From positions 195,751-259,750 of the forward strand of contig JBDKRG010000004.1 in the NCBI GenBank assembly GCA_039683515.1: 64,000 bases of DNA, given 5' to 3'. The notes beneath the pieces are model-generated. The model ran no database searches, was not told the origin of the DNA, and worked only from the letters and a program-made list of their open reading frames with translations. The position numbers and the translations under genes were made by a program. This stretch comes from JAJFUE01 sp039683515. Its GTDB lineage: Bacteria; Sumerlaeota; Sumerlaeia; MVZB01. The stretch's first letter is position 1, and every line of letters starts with the position of its first letter. Below are positions 33,266 to 41,932 of this stretch, piece after piece.

Positions 33266-34768
33266 ATGGATGGGATATTCAGGGTATTGCATCTGGATCC
33301 GGATGCCGCCGCGACGGGGCTTGCGCAGGCCAATTTAAGCACCCTTTACTCCGAAATCGAGATCGACTGCGTCGACCGGTTCGAGGCGTTCATGGACGCC
33401 CTGGCACGGCATCGGTATGCGCTCGTGCTCTCGGGCTGGGGGCTGCCCGGAGGCATGTGCCGGCAATCCCTGGAACACGTCCGCCGCGAGGAACCCGGCC
33501 TTCCGTTTATCGTTTTCGCCGATGAATCGATCGGCCTCGATGAAGCCGTCCACGCCGTCAAGCTCGGGGCCGACGACGTCGTGTTCAAGAACAGGCCCGG
33601 GCGGCTGGCCCAGGCCGTCCGCGGCGCGCTCGAGGCCCACAAGCCCGTTCCGGAACCCGAAAACATCGCCGACGCCAACCGCCGCAAGGACGAGATGCTC
33701 GGGATGCTCGTCCACGAGCTGCGCAACCCGCTGGCGCCGATGCGCAGCGCGCTCGAGGTGTTGCGCCTGATCGGCGCGCACGACCCTGCGCTCAAGCACC
33801 ACACGGAGATCATCGACCGGCAGATCGGCTACCAGGCGCGGCTGATCGGCGACCTGTTCGACATCAGCCGGATCCTCGAGGGCAGGATGGAGATCAGCAA
33901 GCAGTCGACCGACCTGAACGACGTGCTCACGCAGGCGGTCGAGCTCAGCCTGCCGCCGCTGGAGTTGCGCCGGCACAAGCTGACGATGAACGTCCCGCCC
34001 ATGCCGCTTCGGGTCGAGGCGGATCCGGACCGGCTCGTGCAGGCCATCGGCGCGTTGCTGTCGAACTCGGTCAAGTTCACGGAACAAGGCGGCCAGATCT
34101 GGCTGGAGGCTTCGGTCGAGGACGACCAGGCGGTCATCAAGGTGCGCGACACGGGGATGGGCATGTTGCCCGAAATGCTGCCGCGCATCTTCGAGCTGCC
34201 GATCGAGCTGGGGCGCGACCGCTCGCGCGACGGCCTGGGGGTCGGCCTGACGCTCGTCAAGCAGATCGTCGAGCTGCACAACGGCACGATCGAGGCCCGC
34301 AGCGAGGGGCTCGGGCGCGGGAGCGAATTCGTGATCAGGCTGCCGATGGCGGGCGAGGAGAGGGTCGCCGGCAAGCCGCGCGCCGCCGTGTTCGCCCCGG
34401 CGTGGTCGCCGATGCGCCGGATCCTCGTCGTCGACGACGTCGCCGACTCGGCCGAGAGCCTGGCGGATTTATTGATCCTGTGGGGGCACGACATCCAGAC
34501 CGCGCACGACGGGCCGACGGCGATCAAGGTCGCCCATGCGTTTCAGCCGGAGGTCGTGCTGCTCGACATCGCCATGCCCGGCATGGACGGCTATGAAGTT
34601 GCGCGCAAGCTGCGCGAGATGGAGGAATGCGCCGACGCCCTGCTCGTCGCCATGACCGGCTACGGTCAGGAAGAAGACCGCAACCGGGCGCTGGATGCCG
34701 GATTCGACCGCCACCTGACCAAGCCGGTCGACCTGGAAGAGCTGCAGAAGCTGCTGACGAGCTTTTAA
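33266..34768 (+). CDS. hybrid sensor histidine kinase with degenerate N-terminal receiver
   Basis: The 500-aa cytoplasmic protein has four domains and no membrane segment. Residues about 4-122 form a receiver-like domain in which the phospho-acceptor site reads LVLSGWGLP, so Asp is replaced by Ser; the lysine-like VFKN strand is kept. HisKA follows, with H150 in LVHELRNPLAP. HATPase_c shows LLSNSVKF (N box), VRDTGMGM (G1) and DGLGVGLTLVKQ (G2). The C-terminal receiver is intact: VVDDVAD, D434 in LLDIAMPGMDG and Lys in LTKPVD. It probably senses a partner protein through the pseudo-receiver. The ATG at 33266 follows GGGGAGAA. No dedicated response-regulator gene is adjacent. Confidence 0.88.
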   Translation: MDGIFRVLHLDPDAAATGLAQANLSTLYSEIEIDCVDRFEAFMDALARHRYALVLSGWGLPGGMCRQSLEHVRREEPGLPFIVFADESIGLDEAVHAVKLGADDVVFKNRPGRLAQAVRGALEAHKPVPEPENIADANRRKDEMLGMLVHELRNPLAPMRSALEVLRLIGAHDPALKHHTEIIDRQIGYQARLIGDLFDISRILEGRMEISKQSTDLNDVLTQAVELSLPPLELRRHKLTMNVPPMPLRVEADPDRLVQAIGALLSNSVKFTEQGGQIWLEASVEDDQAVIKVRDTGMGMLPEMLPRIFELPIELGRDRSRDGLGVGLTLVKQIVELHNGTIEARSEGLGRGSEFVIRLPMAGEERVAGKPRAAVFAPAWSPMRRILVVDDVADSAESLADLLILWGHDIQTAHDGPTAIKVAHAFQPEVVLLDIAMPGMDGYEVARKLREMEECADALLVAMTGYGQEEDRNRALDAGFDRHLTKPVDLEELQKLLTSF

Positions 34769-34805
34769 TACTACTCTGCCACTTCGTGTGGTCAGCTTTC
34801 TTTTT

Positions 34806-35003
34806 GCGCTGAATGCGCAAGATAAAAAAGCCTGGGGCGGATCGAAGCGCAGCCCCAGGTCACGAACCGCACTCAACCGGAGCTCTGAAAGCGCGAGAGA
34901 AATCGGTTTCTCCCGCGCCTTCAGCGCTCCAATGATATGGCGTTTTTTACCTGGGGCTGCGCTTCGCTCCACCCCAGGCTGTATTCTTTCGCGCTTTCAG
35001 CGC
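34806..35003. repeat. 198-bp nested-palindrome intergenic repeat, copy 2
   Basis: Same architecture as 1280-1474: outer arms GCGCTGAATGCGC and GCGCTTTCAGCGC, inner CCTGGGG/CCCCAGG hairpins, and a central GAGCTCTGAAAG/CTTCAGCGCTC hairpin. It fills most of the 372-bp gap between the kinase and glyA; the rest is AT-rich spacer and a terminator. Confidence 0.85.
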
Positions 35004-35088
35004 TTGGGAGCGCTTGCATCCCAAAACATATGGCATATGGCAGAGCAGTATTGAGGGGAACAACCCAAAGGACCTAAGCGACCCAAAG

Positions 35089-35121
35089 AAAAGGGACCAA
35101 AGAAAAACTTTGGTCCCTTTT
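35089..35121 (-). terminator. terminator of glyA
   Basis: Perfect 14-bp arms AAAAGGGACCAAAG (35089-35102) and CTTTGGTCCCTTTT (35108-35121) with a 5-base loop, 20 bp beyond the glyA stop. On the minus strand the stem ends in TTTTCTTTG. Confidence 0.85.
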
Positions 35122-35140
35122 GTCGTTGATGTCTTTTTGC

Positions 35141-36412
35141 TTACTTCGCGGCGGCGGCCGTTTCACCCACCGGCACGTGCAGCGGGAACTTTTCGGCGAA
35201 CTTGCGGACTTCGCCGGCGACTTCCTGTTGGATCTGCTCGTTGGTCACGTCGCGCAGGACGCGGCCGATCCACTTGGCGATGCGGACCATGTCGTCTTCC
35301 TTCATGCCGCGCGTCGTGAGGGCCGGCGTGCCGAGGCGAATGCCGCTCGTCTCGGTCGGCTTGCGCTTGTCGAACGGGATCATGTTCTTGTTGCAGGTGA
35401 TGCAGGCGCGGTCCAGGGCCTGCTCGGCCTGCTTGCCGCTGATGCCGTAGGGGCTGACGTCGACCAGGAGCAGGTGGTTGTCCGTGCCGCCCGAGCACAG
35501 GCGCAGGCCTTCGGCCGTGAGCGTGTCGCCGAGGACCTTGGCGTTTTTGCAAATCTGCTCGGCGTATTTCTTGAAGCCGGGGGTCATCGCCTCGCCGAAG
35601 GCGATGGCCTTGGCGGCGATGATGTGCATGAGCGGGCCGCCCTGGAAGCCGGGGAAGCACGCCTTGTCGATCGCCTTGGCGTAGTCCTGCCGGGCGAGGA
35701 TGAAGCCGCTGCGCGGGCCGCGGAGGGTCTTGTGGGTCGTCGAGGTGACGATGTCGCAATACGGGACGGGGTTGGGGTGCTGGCCGCCGGCGACGAGCCC
35801 CGAGAAGTGCGCCATGTCGACCATCAGCATGGCGCCGGAGTCATCGGCGATGCGGCGCAGACGTTCGAAGTCGAGCTGGCGCGGGTAGGCGCTGTGGCCG
35901 GCGACGATCAGGCGCGGGCGGCTCTCGCGGGCCAGCTTTTCCATCTGGTTGTAGTCGATCCGCTCGTCTTCCGGGCTGACGCCGTAGGAGACGAAATTGA
36001 AGAAGCGGCCGGAGAAGTTGACCTTGAGGCCGTGGGTCAGGTGGCCGCCGTGGGCGAGGTCCATGCCCATGATGACGTCACCGACTTCGAGCAGGGCGAA
36101 ATACGCGATCAGGTTGGCCGAGGAGCCCGAGTGGGGCTGGACGTTGGCGTATTCGGCGCCGAACAGTTCCTTGGCGCGATCGATGGCCGCCTGCTCCACC
36201 ACGTCGACGAACTCGCAACCGCCGTAGTAACGGCGGCCGGGGTAGCCTTCGGCGTATTTGTGGGTCAGCACGGAGCCGGCCGCCTCCAGCACCGCCGGTG
36301 AGGCGAAGTTTTCCGAAGCGATCATTTCCAGCTTGTAGAGCTGGCGATCGAGTTCGTTGCGCATCGCGGCCGCAATGACCGGATCCTCGGCTTCGATCTG
36401 CTCAAATGACAT
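35141..36412 (-). CDS. glyA: serine hydroxymethyltransferase
   Basis: The 423-aa PLP enzyme interconverts serine and glycine with tetrahydrofolate. The PLP lysine is K228 in STTHKTLRGPRSG (E. coli K229). PHSGSSAN near residue 94 and DMAHFSGLVAGG near 200 are the cofactor and folate contact regions. The C-terminus has a short Ala-rich extension. AAGGAAGG precedes the ATG by about ten bases. It is followed by a strong terminator and preceded by the phosphatase gene on the same strand 111 bp away. Confidence 0.96.
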   Translation of the reverse strand: MSFEQIEAEDPVIAAAMRNELDRQLYKLEMIASENFASPAVLEAAGSVLTHKYAEGYPGRRYYGGCEFVDVVEQAAIDRAKELFGAEYANVQPHSGSSANLIAYFALLEVGDVIMGMDLAHGGHLTHGLKVNFSGRFFNFVSYGVSPEDERIDYNQMEKLARESRPRLIVAGHSAYPRQLDFERLRRIADDSGAMLMVDMAHFSGLVAGGQHPNPVPYCDIVTSTTHKTLRGPRSGFILARQDYAKAIDKACFPGFQGGPLMHIIAAKAIAFGEAMTPGFKKYAEQICKNAKVLGDTLTAEGLRLCSGGTDNHLLLVDVSPYGISGKQAEQALDRACITCNKNMIPFDKRKPTETSGIRLGTPALTTRGMKEDDMVRIAKWIGRVLRDVTNEQIQQEVAGEVRKFAEKFPLHVPVGETAAAAK

Positions 36413-36523
36413 GACTTAGGCCTTCCTTCCGCAAATAATGGGTGAATAAGAGCGATCCCGGCAGGGAACGTGGGGTTCGCTCCATGCCGGGACATGCGTC
36501 GGTTGTCGACGGTCATTCTACAG

Positions 36524-37405
36524 CTATTTTACGGATTTGCGAGTTAATTCTCCGCCCCCGCTTTTGGCGCGATGGCGCGCCGCGGCGGGAGTGGCGGTTT
36601 TCTTCGACGAAACGGCCTTGGGCGCCGCGGCCGCGGCCTTGGCCGGTTTTTTTGCGGCGGCGGGCTTGGCCTTGTGCGCGGCCTTGACGGGCGCTTTTTT
36701 CGCGGCCGCCTTCGCCGGCTTCTTCTGGGCCTTGCGGGTCGGCTTGGAGGGCTTGGTGTCGGATTCGGGCGGGCGCGGCACGCCGGTCACGAACTCGTGC
36801 TCGACGAGCCGGTCGCAGGCCGCCTTGATCTCTTTGTAGATCTTCTTGTAGACCTCGAGCGTGCAGCCCATCGGGTCCATGATCTGGACGTTCTTCAGGT
36901 CGCTGCCGGTGTATTCCTTGAGCAGGTGGGTCTTGTTCTTGGCTTCCTCGCTCATGCGGATCGCCGTCTGGCGGTGGAACGGGCTCATCGCCAGGATCAG
37001 ATCGGCCTTGCGGATCAGCTCGGGGGTCAGCGGCGTCGAGCGGTGGCGGCGCAGGTTGATCTCGTCGCCCTCGGTGACCTGGATGGCTTCGGCGCTGGCC
37101 AGCAGCCCGTTGATGGTCATCACGCCGGCCGAGCGCACTTCGATGTTCTTGATCTGGCTGTCGGTCAGAAGCTTGCGGAAATAGGCCGACGCCATCGGCG
37201 AGCGGCACGTATTCCCGGTGCAGATGAAAAGGACCAGGCGTTTTCTCTGTTTAAGACGTTCCCGGAAAGGGATGATCCGATTGATCACGTGGGGGAAGTC
37301 CTTATCGAAAAGTGAACAATGGCCGTAACGTGCGGCCGGTTTTCCCTCCGGCTTCCGCACTCCCGAACCATTGGCGCTTCGGGCGCGAAAGCAGGGTAAT
37401 CTCAT
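36524..37405 (-). CDS. low-molecular-weight protein tyrosine phosphatase with histone-H1-like tail
   Basis: The 293-aa protein contains a complete LMW-PTP domain: the C(X)5R-S signature C62-TGNT-C67-R68-S69 in LFICTGNTCRSPMASAYF and the general-acid loop IMDPMG near 180. LMW-PTPs dephosphorylate tyrosines (often of exopolysaccharide kinases) or, in the related Wzb/YwlE types, arginines. From about residue 218 the protein continues into a tail of roughly 75 residues made almost only of Lys, Ala, Pro and Ser (AAKKAPVKAAHKAKPAAAKK and similar), like eukaryotic and chlamydial H1-like proteins. Such tails bind nucleic acid or acidic polymers. The start at 37405 lacks a clear ribosome site; a GTG at 37288 is an alternative that removes a poorly conserved N-terminus. 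Confidence 0.82.
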   Translation of the reverse strand: MRLPCFRARSANGSGVRKPEGKPAARYGHCSLFDKDFPHVINRIIPFRERLKQRKRLVLFICTGNTCRSPMASAYFRKLLTDSQIKNIEVRSAGVMTINGLLASAEAIQVTEGDEINLRRHRSTPLTPELIRKADLILAMSPFHRQTAIRMSEEAKNKTHLLKEYTGSDLKNVQIMDPMGCTLEVYKKIYKEIKAACDRLVEHEFVTGVPRPPESDTKPSKPTRKAQKKPAKAAAKKAPVKAAHKAKPAAAKKPAKAAAAAPKAVSSKKTATPAAARHRAKSGGGELTRKSVK

Positions 37406-37583
37406 CTTAACTGCTTGGCAAGAATAGTCAAGACCCTAAATGCAGATGGCAACAAATTCTTGCTCAAATGGTATGAACGAATCTAAACCTTGAAAATTCA
37501 GACCTCTTTGACTGAAATAGAGTCTGCCGGTTTCGATTTGCGGCACGGGTGTGTAATAGAATAATCCTTGACGGATTGGGCCG

Positions 37584-39788
37584 ATGGCGGATTTTTTCTG
37601 GGCACTGGCGTTTCTCCTCGGATTCGAGTTGCTGAGCCTGCCGCTGCGGGTGGCGCTTGCCGGCTGCGGCGCCGATGGCGCCGTTCGGCGGGTCGTCTCG
37701 CGGCTGGCCGGGCCGGCCGTGCTGTGCCTCCTCGCCTGGATCCCGGGACACTCTCTGCCGGCGGTCACCGGCGGCTGGGCGATCTGGCTTGTCGTTGCGT
37801 TGTCGATCGCGGCCTGGTGGCTGCAAAGATCCCGCGGGGCGGATTCGGCCACGATCCTGGGCTACGAGCGGGGCGACGGCTGGTTTGGCCGGATCGGGCT
37901 GGAGATCGTTTCGGCGATCTTGTTTTTCGGGTTCGTCGCGCTGCGGCGGCATTGCCCGGAGATGACCGCCTACCCGATCAACAGCTCGGCGGCCGAGAAG
38001 TTCACCAACGCGATGCTTTTCTGGTCGAGCTGGCACGCGGGCGCCCTGCCGCCGCAGGACTACTGGCTGGCCGGCCACAGCCTCGTCTACTACTACTTCG
38101 GCCACTTCTTCTGGGCGTGGACCGGGCATATGATCGCCGCCCCGGGCGAGTTGGTCATCAACCTCGCCCTGGCGCGGCTGACGGTGATGGTCTTCGAGTC
38201 GGCGTGGCTGCTGGGCCGGGCGGTCGGGTTGACCCCGGGCTGGTCGGCGGCCGCGGGGATCGCGGCGGCGTGGGGGGGCAACATCGCCGGCGTGATGGCC
38301 GCGTGGAAGCTCGTCGGCGATTTCAGCTGGGGCGGCTACCCGTACTGGGACGCGCGGAGCGTGATGCCGGGGACGGTCAACGAGTTTCCGGCGTTCACGG
38401 CGATCCTCGGCGATTTCCACTCCCACCACATGGCGCTGCCGTGGGCGATCGGCTGGCTGGCGCTGATGGCGGGGAGGAACAAGTGGCTCGATCAACAACC
38501 CGATTTCCGGCCGACGCCGGCGCTGGCGGTCATGGTCGCGTGGATTGCCCTGGGGACATGCGCGGCGCTGGCGAATCTGTGGCTCCTGCCGCTGATGGCG
38601 TGGGCGATCCTGATCGCGCTCGCGGCGACGGTCCTGAGCCCGCGCCGGCTGATCCGCTCGCTGATCGCCGTCGTCGCTTTCGGGCTCGTCCTGTGGGTCG
38701 GGATCGATCTGATGCGCGGGAGCGAAAGCCTGCCGCTGAACCAGGGGGGGGGCGGGTTGCCGCTCAAGCTGCTCCCGGCCGAGGTCCGCTCGACGTTCGG
38801 CCAACTCGCAAAATTCTGGGGGCTTCCGGTCATCGTCATCGCCCTTGCGGCGCTGGCGCGCGCCATCGAGCTGCGCGGCTGGAACACCCCCCTGTTCCTT
38901 GCCGGCCTGATCCTGGCCTTCGCCTCGTTCTGGTTCGGCCCGCTTCTTTGGCTTGCGGTGGCGTGTTGGTCGGCAGGCCGCTTCGGCCCCAAGCGGCAAT
39001 CTGAAACGACATGCCTGCTGTTTGGCGTCCTCGCCGTCCTGATCGGCCTCGAAGCCGTCTTCATCGACGACTTCTATTCGGGCGAGTATGAGCGGTATAA
39101 TACTTACTTCAAGTTCTCGTATCCGCTGTGGCCGGCGCTGGTCGTCGTGGCGGCGGCCGCGGCCAGTGGGGTGTGGTCGGCGCCGACCGCCTGGGTCCGG
39201 TGGGTTGGCCGAATCTGCATCGCCGTAATCGCGGTGGCGGCGGCGGTTTACCCGGTGCTTGCCTTCCCGGCGCGGATCATCCAGGCGCGCTCGAGCGACG
39301 CGACGCCGATGCCGCCGACGCTCGACGCGGTCGATTTCCTGAAGTATTGCCGCGAGCCGTGGCGATCCGAGGCGCCGATCATGGAATGGATCCGGCGCAA
39401 CGTGCCGGCCGGAAGTATTGTCGCCGAGGCCCCCGGCCCGGAGCCTTACAGCTACGGCGGGCGCGTGGCGTGCCTGGCGGGCCGGCCGATCCCGGTCGGC
39501 TGGACGCACCACGAAGTTCAGTGGCGCGGCCCGGCGGCTCAGGATATGATCCAGCGGCAGACCGAATCGATCGAACGGATTTACCGCGGGCAGTCGCCGG
39601 ACGAAGTCAGGGCCGCGGCGCTGCGGGCGGGGGTCCGGTGGATTCTGTTCGGGATCGAGGAAGAGCGCCGTTACGGCCCTCACAATCGGGCGCGGCTGAG
39701 CGCGGCGGGGAGCGTCGCGGTATCGGGCGCCGGCGGGCGGTATGCGTTGATCGACCTGGGCGAACATTTCCTGGAGGGGCGCAAATGA
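37584..39788 (+). CDS. DUF2298 (Chlor_Arch_YYY, TIGR03662) membrane protein
   Basis: The 734-aa protein has about 13-14 hydrophobic helices and the DUF2298 hallmarks: NEFPAFTAILGDFHSHHMAL near 269-288 (the E-F-P-F-x-x-x-L-x-D-x-H-x-H block) and DFYSGEYERYNTYFKFSYPL near 495, with YWLAGHSLVYYYFGHFF near 158. The family is known from Chloroflexi and archaea and is probably a GT-C-like membrane glycosyltransferase. A C-terminal soluble part follows the last helix. Its TGA overlaps the start codon of the next gene (ATGA), so the pair is translationally coupled. Confidence 0.85.
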   Translation: MADFFWALAFLLGFELLSLPLRVALAGCGADGAVRRVVSRLAGPAVLCLLAWIPGHSLPAVTGGWAIWLVVALSIAAWWLQRSRGADSATILGYERGDGWFGRIGLEIVSAILFFGFVALRRHCPEMTAYPINSSAAEKFTNAMLFWSSWHAGALPPQDYWLAGHSLVYYYFGHFFWAWTGHMIAAPGELVINLALARLTVMVFESAWLLGRAVGLTPGWSAAAGIAAAWGGNIAGVMAAWKLVGDFSWGGYPYWDARSVMPGTVNEFPAFTAILGDFHSHHMALPWAIGWLALMAGRNKWLDQQPDFRPTPALAVMVAWIALGTCAALANLWLLPLMAWAILIALAATVLSPRRLIRSLIAVVAFGLVLWVGIDLMRGSESLPLNQGGGGLPLKLLPAEVRSTFGQLAKFWGLPVIVIALAALARAIELRGWNTPLFLAGLILAFASFWFGPLLWLAVACWSAGRFGPKRQSETTCLLFGVLAVLIGLEAVFIDDFYSGEYERYNTYFKFSYPLWPALVVVAAAAASGVWSAPTAWVRWVGRICIAVIAVAAAVYPVLAFPARIIQARSSDATPMPPTLDAVDFLKYCREPWRSEAPIMEWIRRNVPAGSIVAEAPGPEPYSYGGRVACLAGRPIPVGWTHHEVQWRGPAAQDMIQRQTESIERIYRGQSPDEVRAAALRAGVRWILFGIEEERRYGPHNRARLSAAGSVAVSGAGGRYALIDLGEHFLEGRK

Positions 39789-41638
39789 ATCGGTGCCGGC
39801 ATGACTTCTGGTTCTACGCCGTCGCGGCGGCGCTGGCCGTGCTCGCGATCGTCCCCCGGTTCGTCGTGCTCGAGGAGCGCCCGCTTCACCACGACGAGGC
39901 GCAGCACGCATGGTACGGCTACAGCTCCATGCGCGACGGCCATTACACGCACAGCCCGATCCTGCACGGCCCGTCGCTCATCCTGACGACCGGCCTGGTC
40001 TACAAGGCGCTCGGCGATTCGATCGGCGTCGGCCGCGGGATGGTCGCCGCCTTTTCGCTGATCGCGATGCTGGCGGCCGCGGCGCTGTGGCCGAGGCGTT
40101 ACCGCTGGTGGTTCTTCCCGCTCATCGTCACGTCGCCGTACCTGCTCTATTACAGCCGGTTCCTGCGCAACGAGCTGATTTTTTGCGCGTTTGTCCTCGT
40201 CGGCGTGATCGGGTTCGCGCGCTCGATGCGCGGCCGCTCGCTGGCGAAGCGGGCGGCGTGGGGGATGCTTGGGCCGGCGCCGATCGTGGCGCTGCTCGCG
40301 TGGAAGGAAAACGCCCTTTTCGTCATGGCGTCGGGAGTCGTGTTCGGCGTGGTGTGGCTGGTCGCGCACCTGTTCTGGGCCAGGGCGACGCGCACGAGGC
40401 GCCTCAGCCGGGTGCGGGCCTGGCATGAGCCGTTCGTCACGGCGGAGGCGATGGCGACCTTTTCCGGCTGGCTCGCCGGCGTGGCGGTCGGCATGGTTTA
40501 CGTGATTTTCATTTACGGGATCACCGCGCAGAAGGGGACGTTCGCGCCGCTCGCCAACATCCATCAAAGCATCCAGTACTGGGCCGGCCAGCAGAGCGAG
40601 CACCGCATCAGCGGCACGCTGTATTATCACCTGCCGATCATGCTCACCTACGAGCTGCCGATCCTGCTCATGCTCGCGGTCGGGCTCGTTCTCGACGCGG
40701 TGCGCGCGCCCCGGCGGACGACCGTCTACCTGCTGGCGATCGCGGGCTGGCTGGTTTTGTGGTCGATCTGGCGCGGGATGTCGCCGCTGCCGTGGCCGCT
40801 CGGGGGATTCGAAAAATTCCTCCACATCCAGGAGCCCGGCGTGCCGATGCTCGTCCTGGGGCTGTGGATCGTGCCGCTCCTCGTGTGGTCGATCCTGGCG
40901 CTCAAGGAACACATGCTCCTCGGCTCGTGGATGGCGTTCTGGGCCGCCTGCTCGATTTTCCAGTATTCGGTCGCGGGCGAAAAAGTCCCGTGGCTGGCCG
41001 TGCATATCATGTTGCCGATCTACATGACGCTCGGTTGGGTGTGGGCGCCGATCTTGAGGCGGTCGGGGGCCGGCTTGCGCGCGGCCGCGATCGTCGCCAT
41101 GGTCTGCGCGACCGCCCTCGCCGTTCGCAACGATTATTACCTGATCGGGCCGCGCGCGGCCGATCCCGTCGAGCGGATGGTCTACAACCACACGACCGTC
41201 GAATACGACCACATGTGCCGCGAGTGGCTCTCGCGCTGGCAGAGGCAGGAAGCCGAGCGCAAGCTTTCGAGCCGCAGGGTGGATCTTGTCGGCGAACTGG
41301 GCTGGCCGGGGGTGTGGTATTTCCGGCATTGCGCCTACGATCTGCCGGAAAATCCGCCGGAGAGCACCGACGGCTGGGACCTGATCATGGGCGTGACGGG
41401 GGTGATGAACCCGCTGTGCCAACAGATCAATTCGCCGCTGTGGAAATGCACGGCGATGTCGCTGCGCGACCACTGGACGCCCGCCTGGCCCGAGGGCAAT
41501 AGAATGGACCAGTGGCGCGCATGGTGGCGCTACTACTGGCGGCGCGAGACGTGGAGCCCGAAGGGCCACTTCGAAATGATCGTCGTCGAACCCCTCGGCG
41601 GATCCATGGCGCCAAGCGCCGAGACGCCGAAAAGGTAG
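39785..41638 (+). CDS. Agl23-like (TIGR03663) membrane glycosyltransferase
   Basis: The 617-aa protein starts at the ATG overlapping the previous stop, with GGAGGGG nine bases upstream; a longer open frame from 39128 lies inside the DUF2298 gene and is rejected. The acidic motif RPLHHDEAQHAWYGY near 32 is the GT-C catalytic pair region, followed by HGPSLILTTGLVYKALGDS. TIGR03663 proteins (archaeal Agl23, flippase activity-associated) typically accompany TIGR03662, as here. Function is probably transfer of sugars from a lipid carrier at the outer face of the inner membrane. The TAG stop is the first part of a REP hairpin. Confidence 0.85.
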   Translation: MNRCRHDFWFYAVAAALAVLAIVPRFVVLEERPLHHDEAQHAWYGYSSMRDGHYTHSPILHGPSLILTTGLVYKALGDSIGVGRGMVAAFSLIAMLAAAALWPRRYRWWFFPLIVTSPYLLYYSRFLRNELIFCAFVLVGVIGFARSMRGRSLAKRAAWGMLGPAPIVALLAWKENALFVMASGVVFGVVWLVAHLFWARATRTRRLSRVRAWHEPFVTAEAMATFSGWLAGVAVGMVYVIFIYGITAQKGTFAPLANIHQSIQYWAGQQSEHRISGTLYYHLPIMLTYELPILLMLAVGLVLDAVRAPRRTTVYLLAIAGWLVLWSIWRGMSPLPWPLGGFEKFLHIQEPGVPMLVLGLWIVPLLVWSILALKEHMLLGSWMAFWAACSIFQYSVAGEKVPWLAVHIMLPIYMTLGWVWAPILRRSGAGLRAAAIVAMVCATALAVRNDYYLIGPRAADPVERMVYNHTTVEYDHMCREWLSRWQRQEAERKLSSRRVDLVGELGWPGVWYFRHCAYDLPENPPESTDGWDLIMGVTGVMNPLCQQINSPLWKCTAMSLRDHWTPAWPEGNRMDQWRAWWRYYWRRETWSPKGHFEMIVVEPLGGSMAPSAETPKR

Positions 41639-41929
41639 GTCGGGTCTTCGACCCGACTCCGGAACCAGAGTCGGACACAGTATGTCCGGGGTTTGGCACT
41701 TTCAGCCCGCACGCCCTGGCAATTCTGATTTTTGTTTGGATCCCCAATCGAGCGCCAACGGCGCGTTTCAAGATCTCAATCGCAAACCCGAAATGAGACG
41801 CGCCGTTGGCGCTCGAAACATCTGCCTTACACCTGGGGCTGCGCCCAGGCTGGTATGAATTGCGCCTTTGGCGCAAATAGGATGCTACCGGCTCCGGATC
41901 CAGAGTCGGGTCGAAGACCCGACCTACCT
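41633..41929. repeat. intergenic block bounded by 27-bp inverted REP units
   Basis: The left unit (41633-41659, containing TAGGTCGGGTCTTCGACCCG) and the right unit (41903-41929) are perfect reverse complements of 27 bp. Between them are a GAGCGCCAACGGCGCG / CGCGCCGTTGGCGCTC inverted pair (about 41750-41815), a partial CCTGGGGCTGCGCCCAGG hairpin (41831-41849) related to the 195-bp repeats, and a TTGCGCCTTTGGCGCAA hairpin near 41860. No gene lies in the block. Confidence 0.85.
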
Positions 41930-41932
41930 TTT

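Noticed and set aside
37464..39911. 815-residue minus-strand frame opposite the DUF2298 gene
   Set aside because: Arg/Pro/Asp/Gln-rich low-complexity shadow; the DUF2298 hallmarks are on the plus strand.
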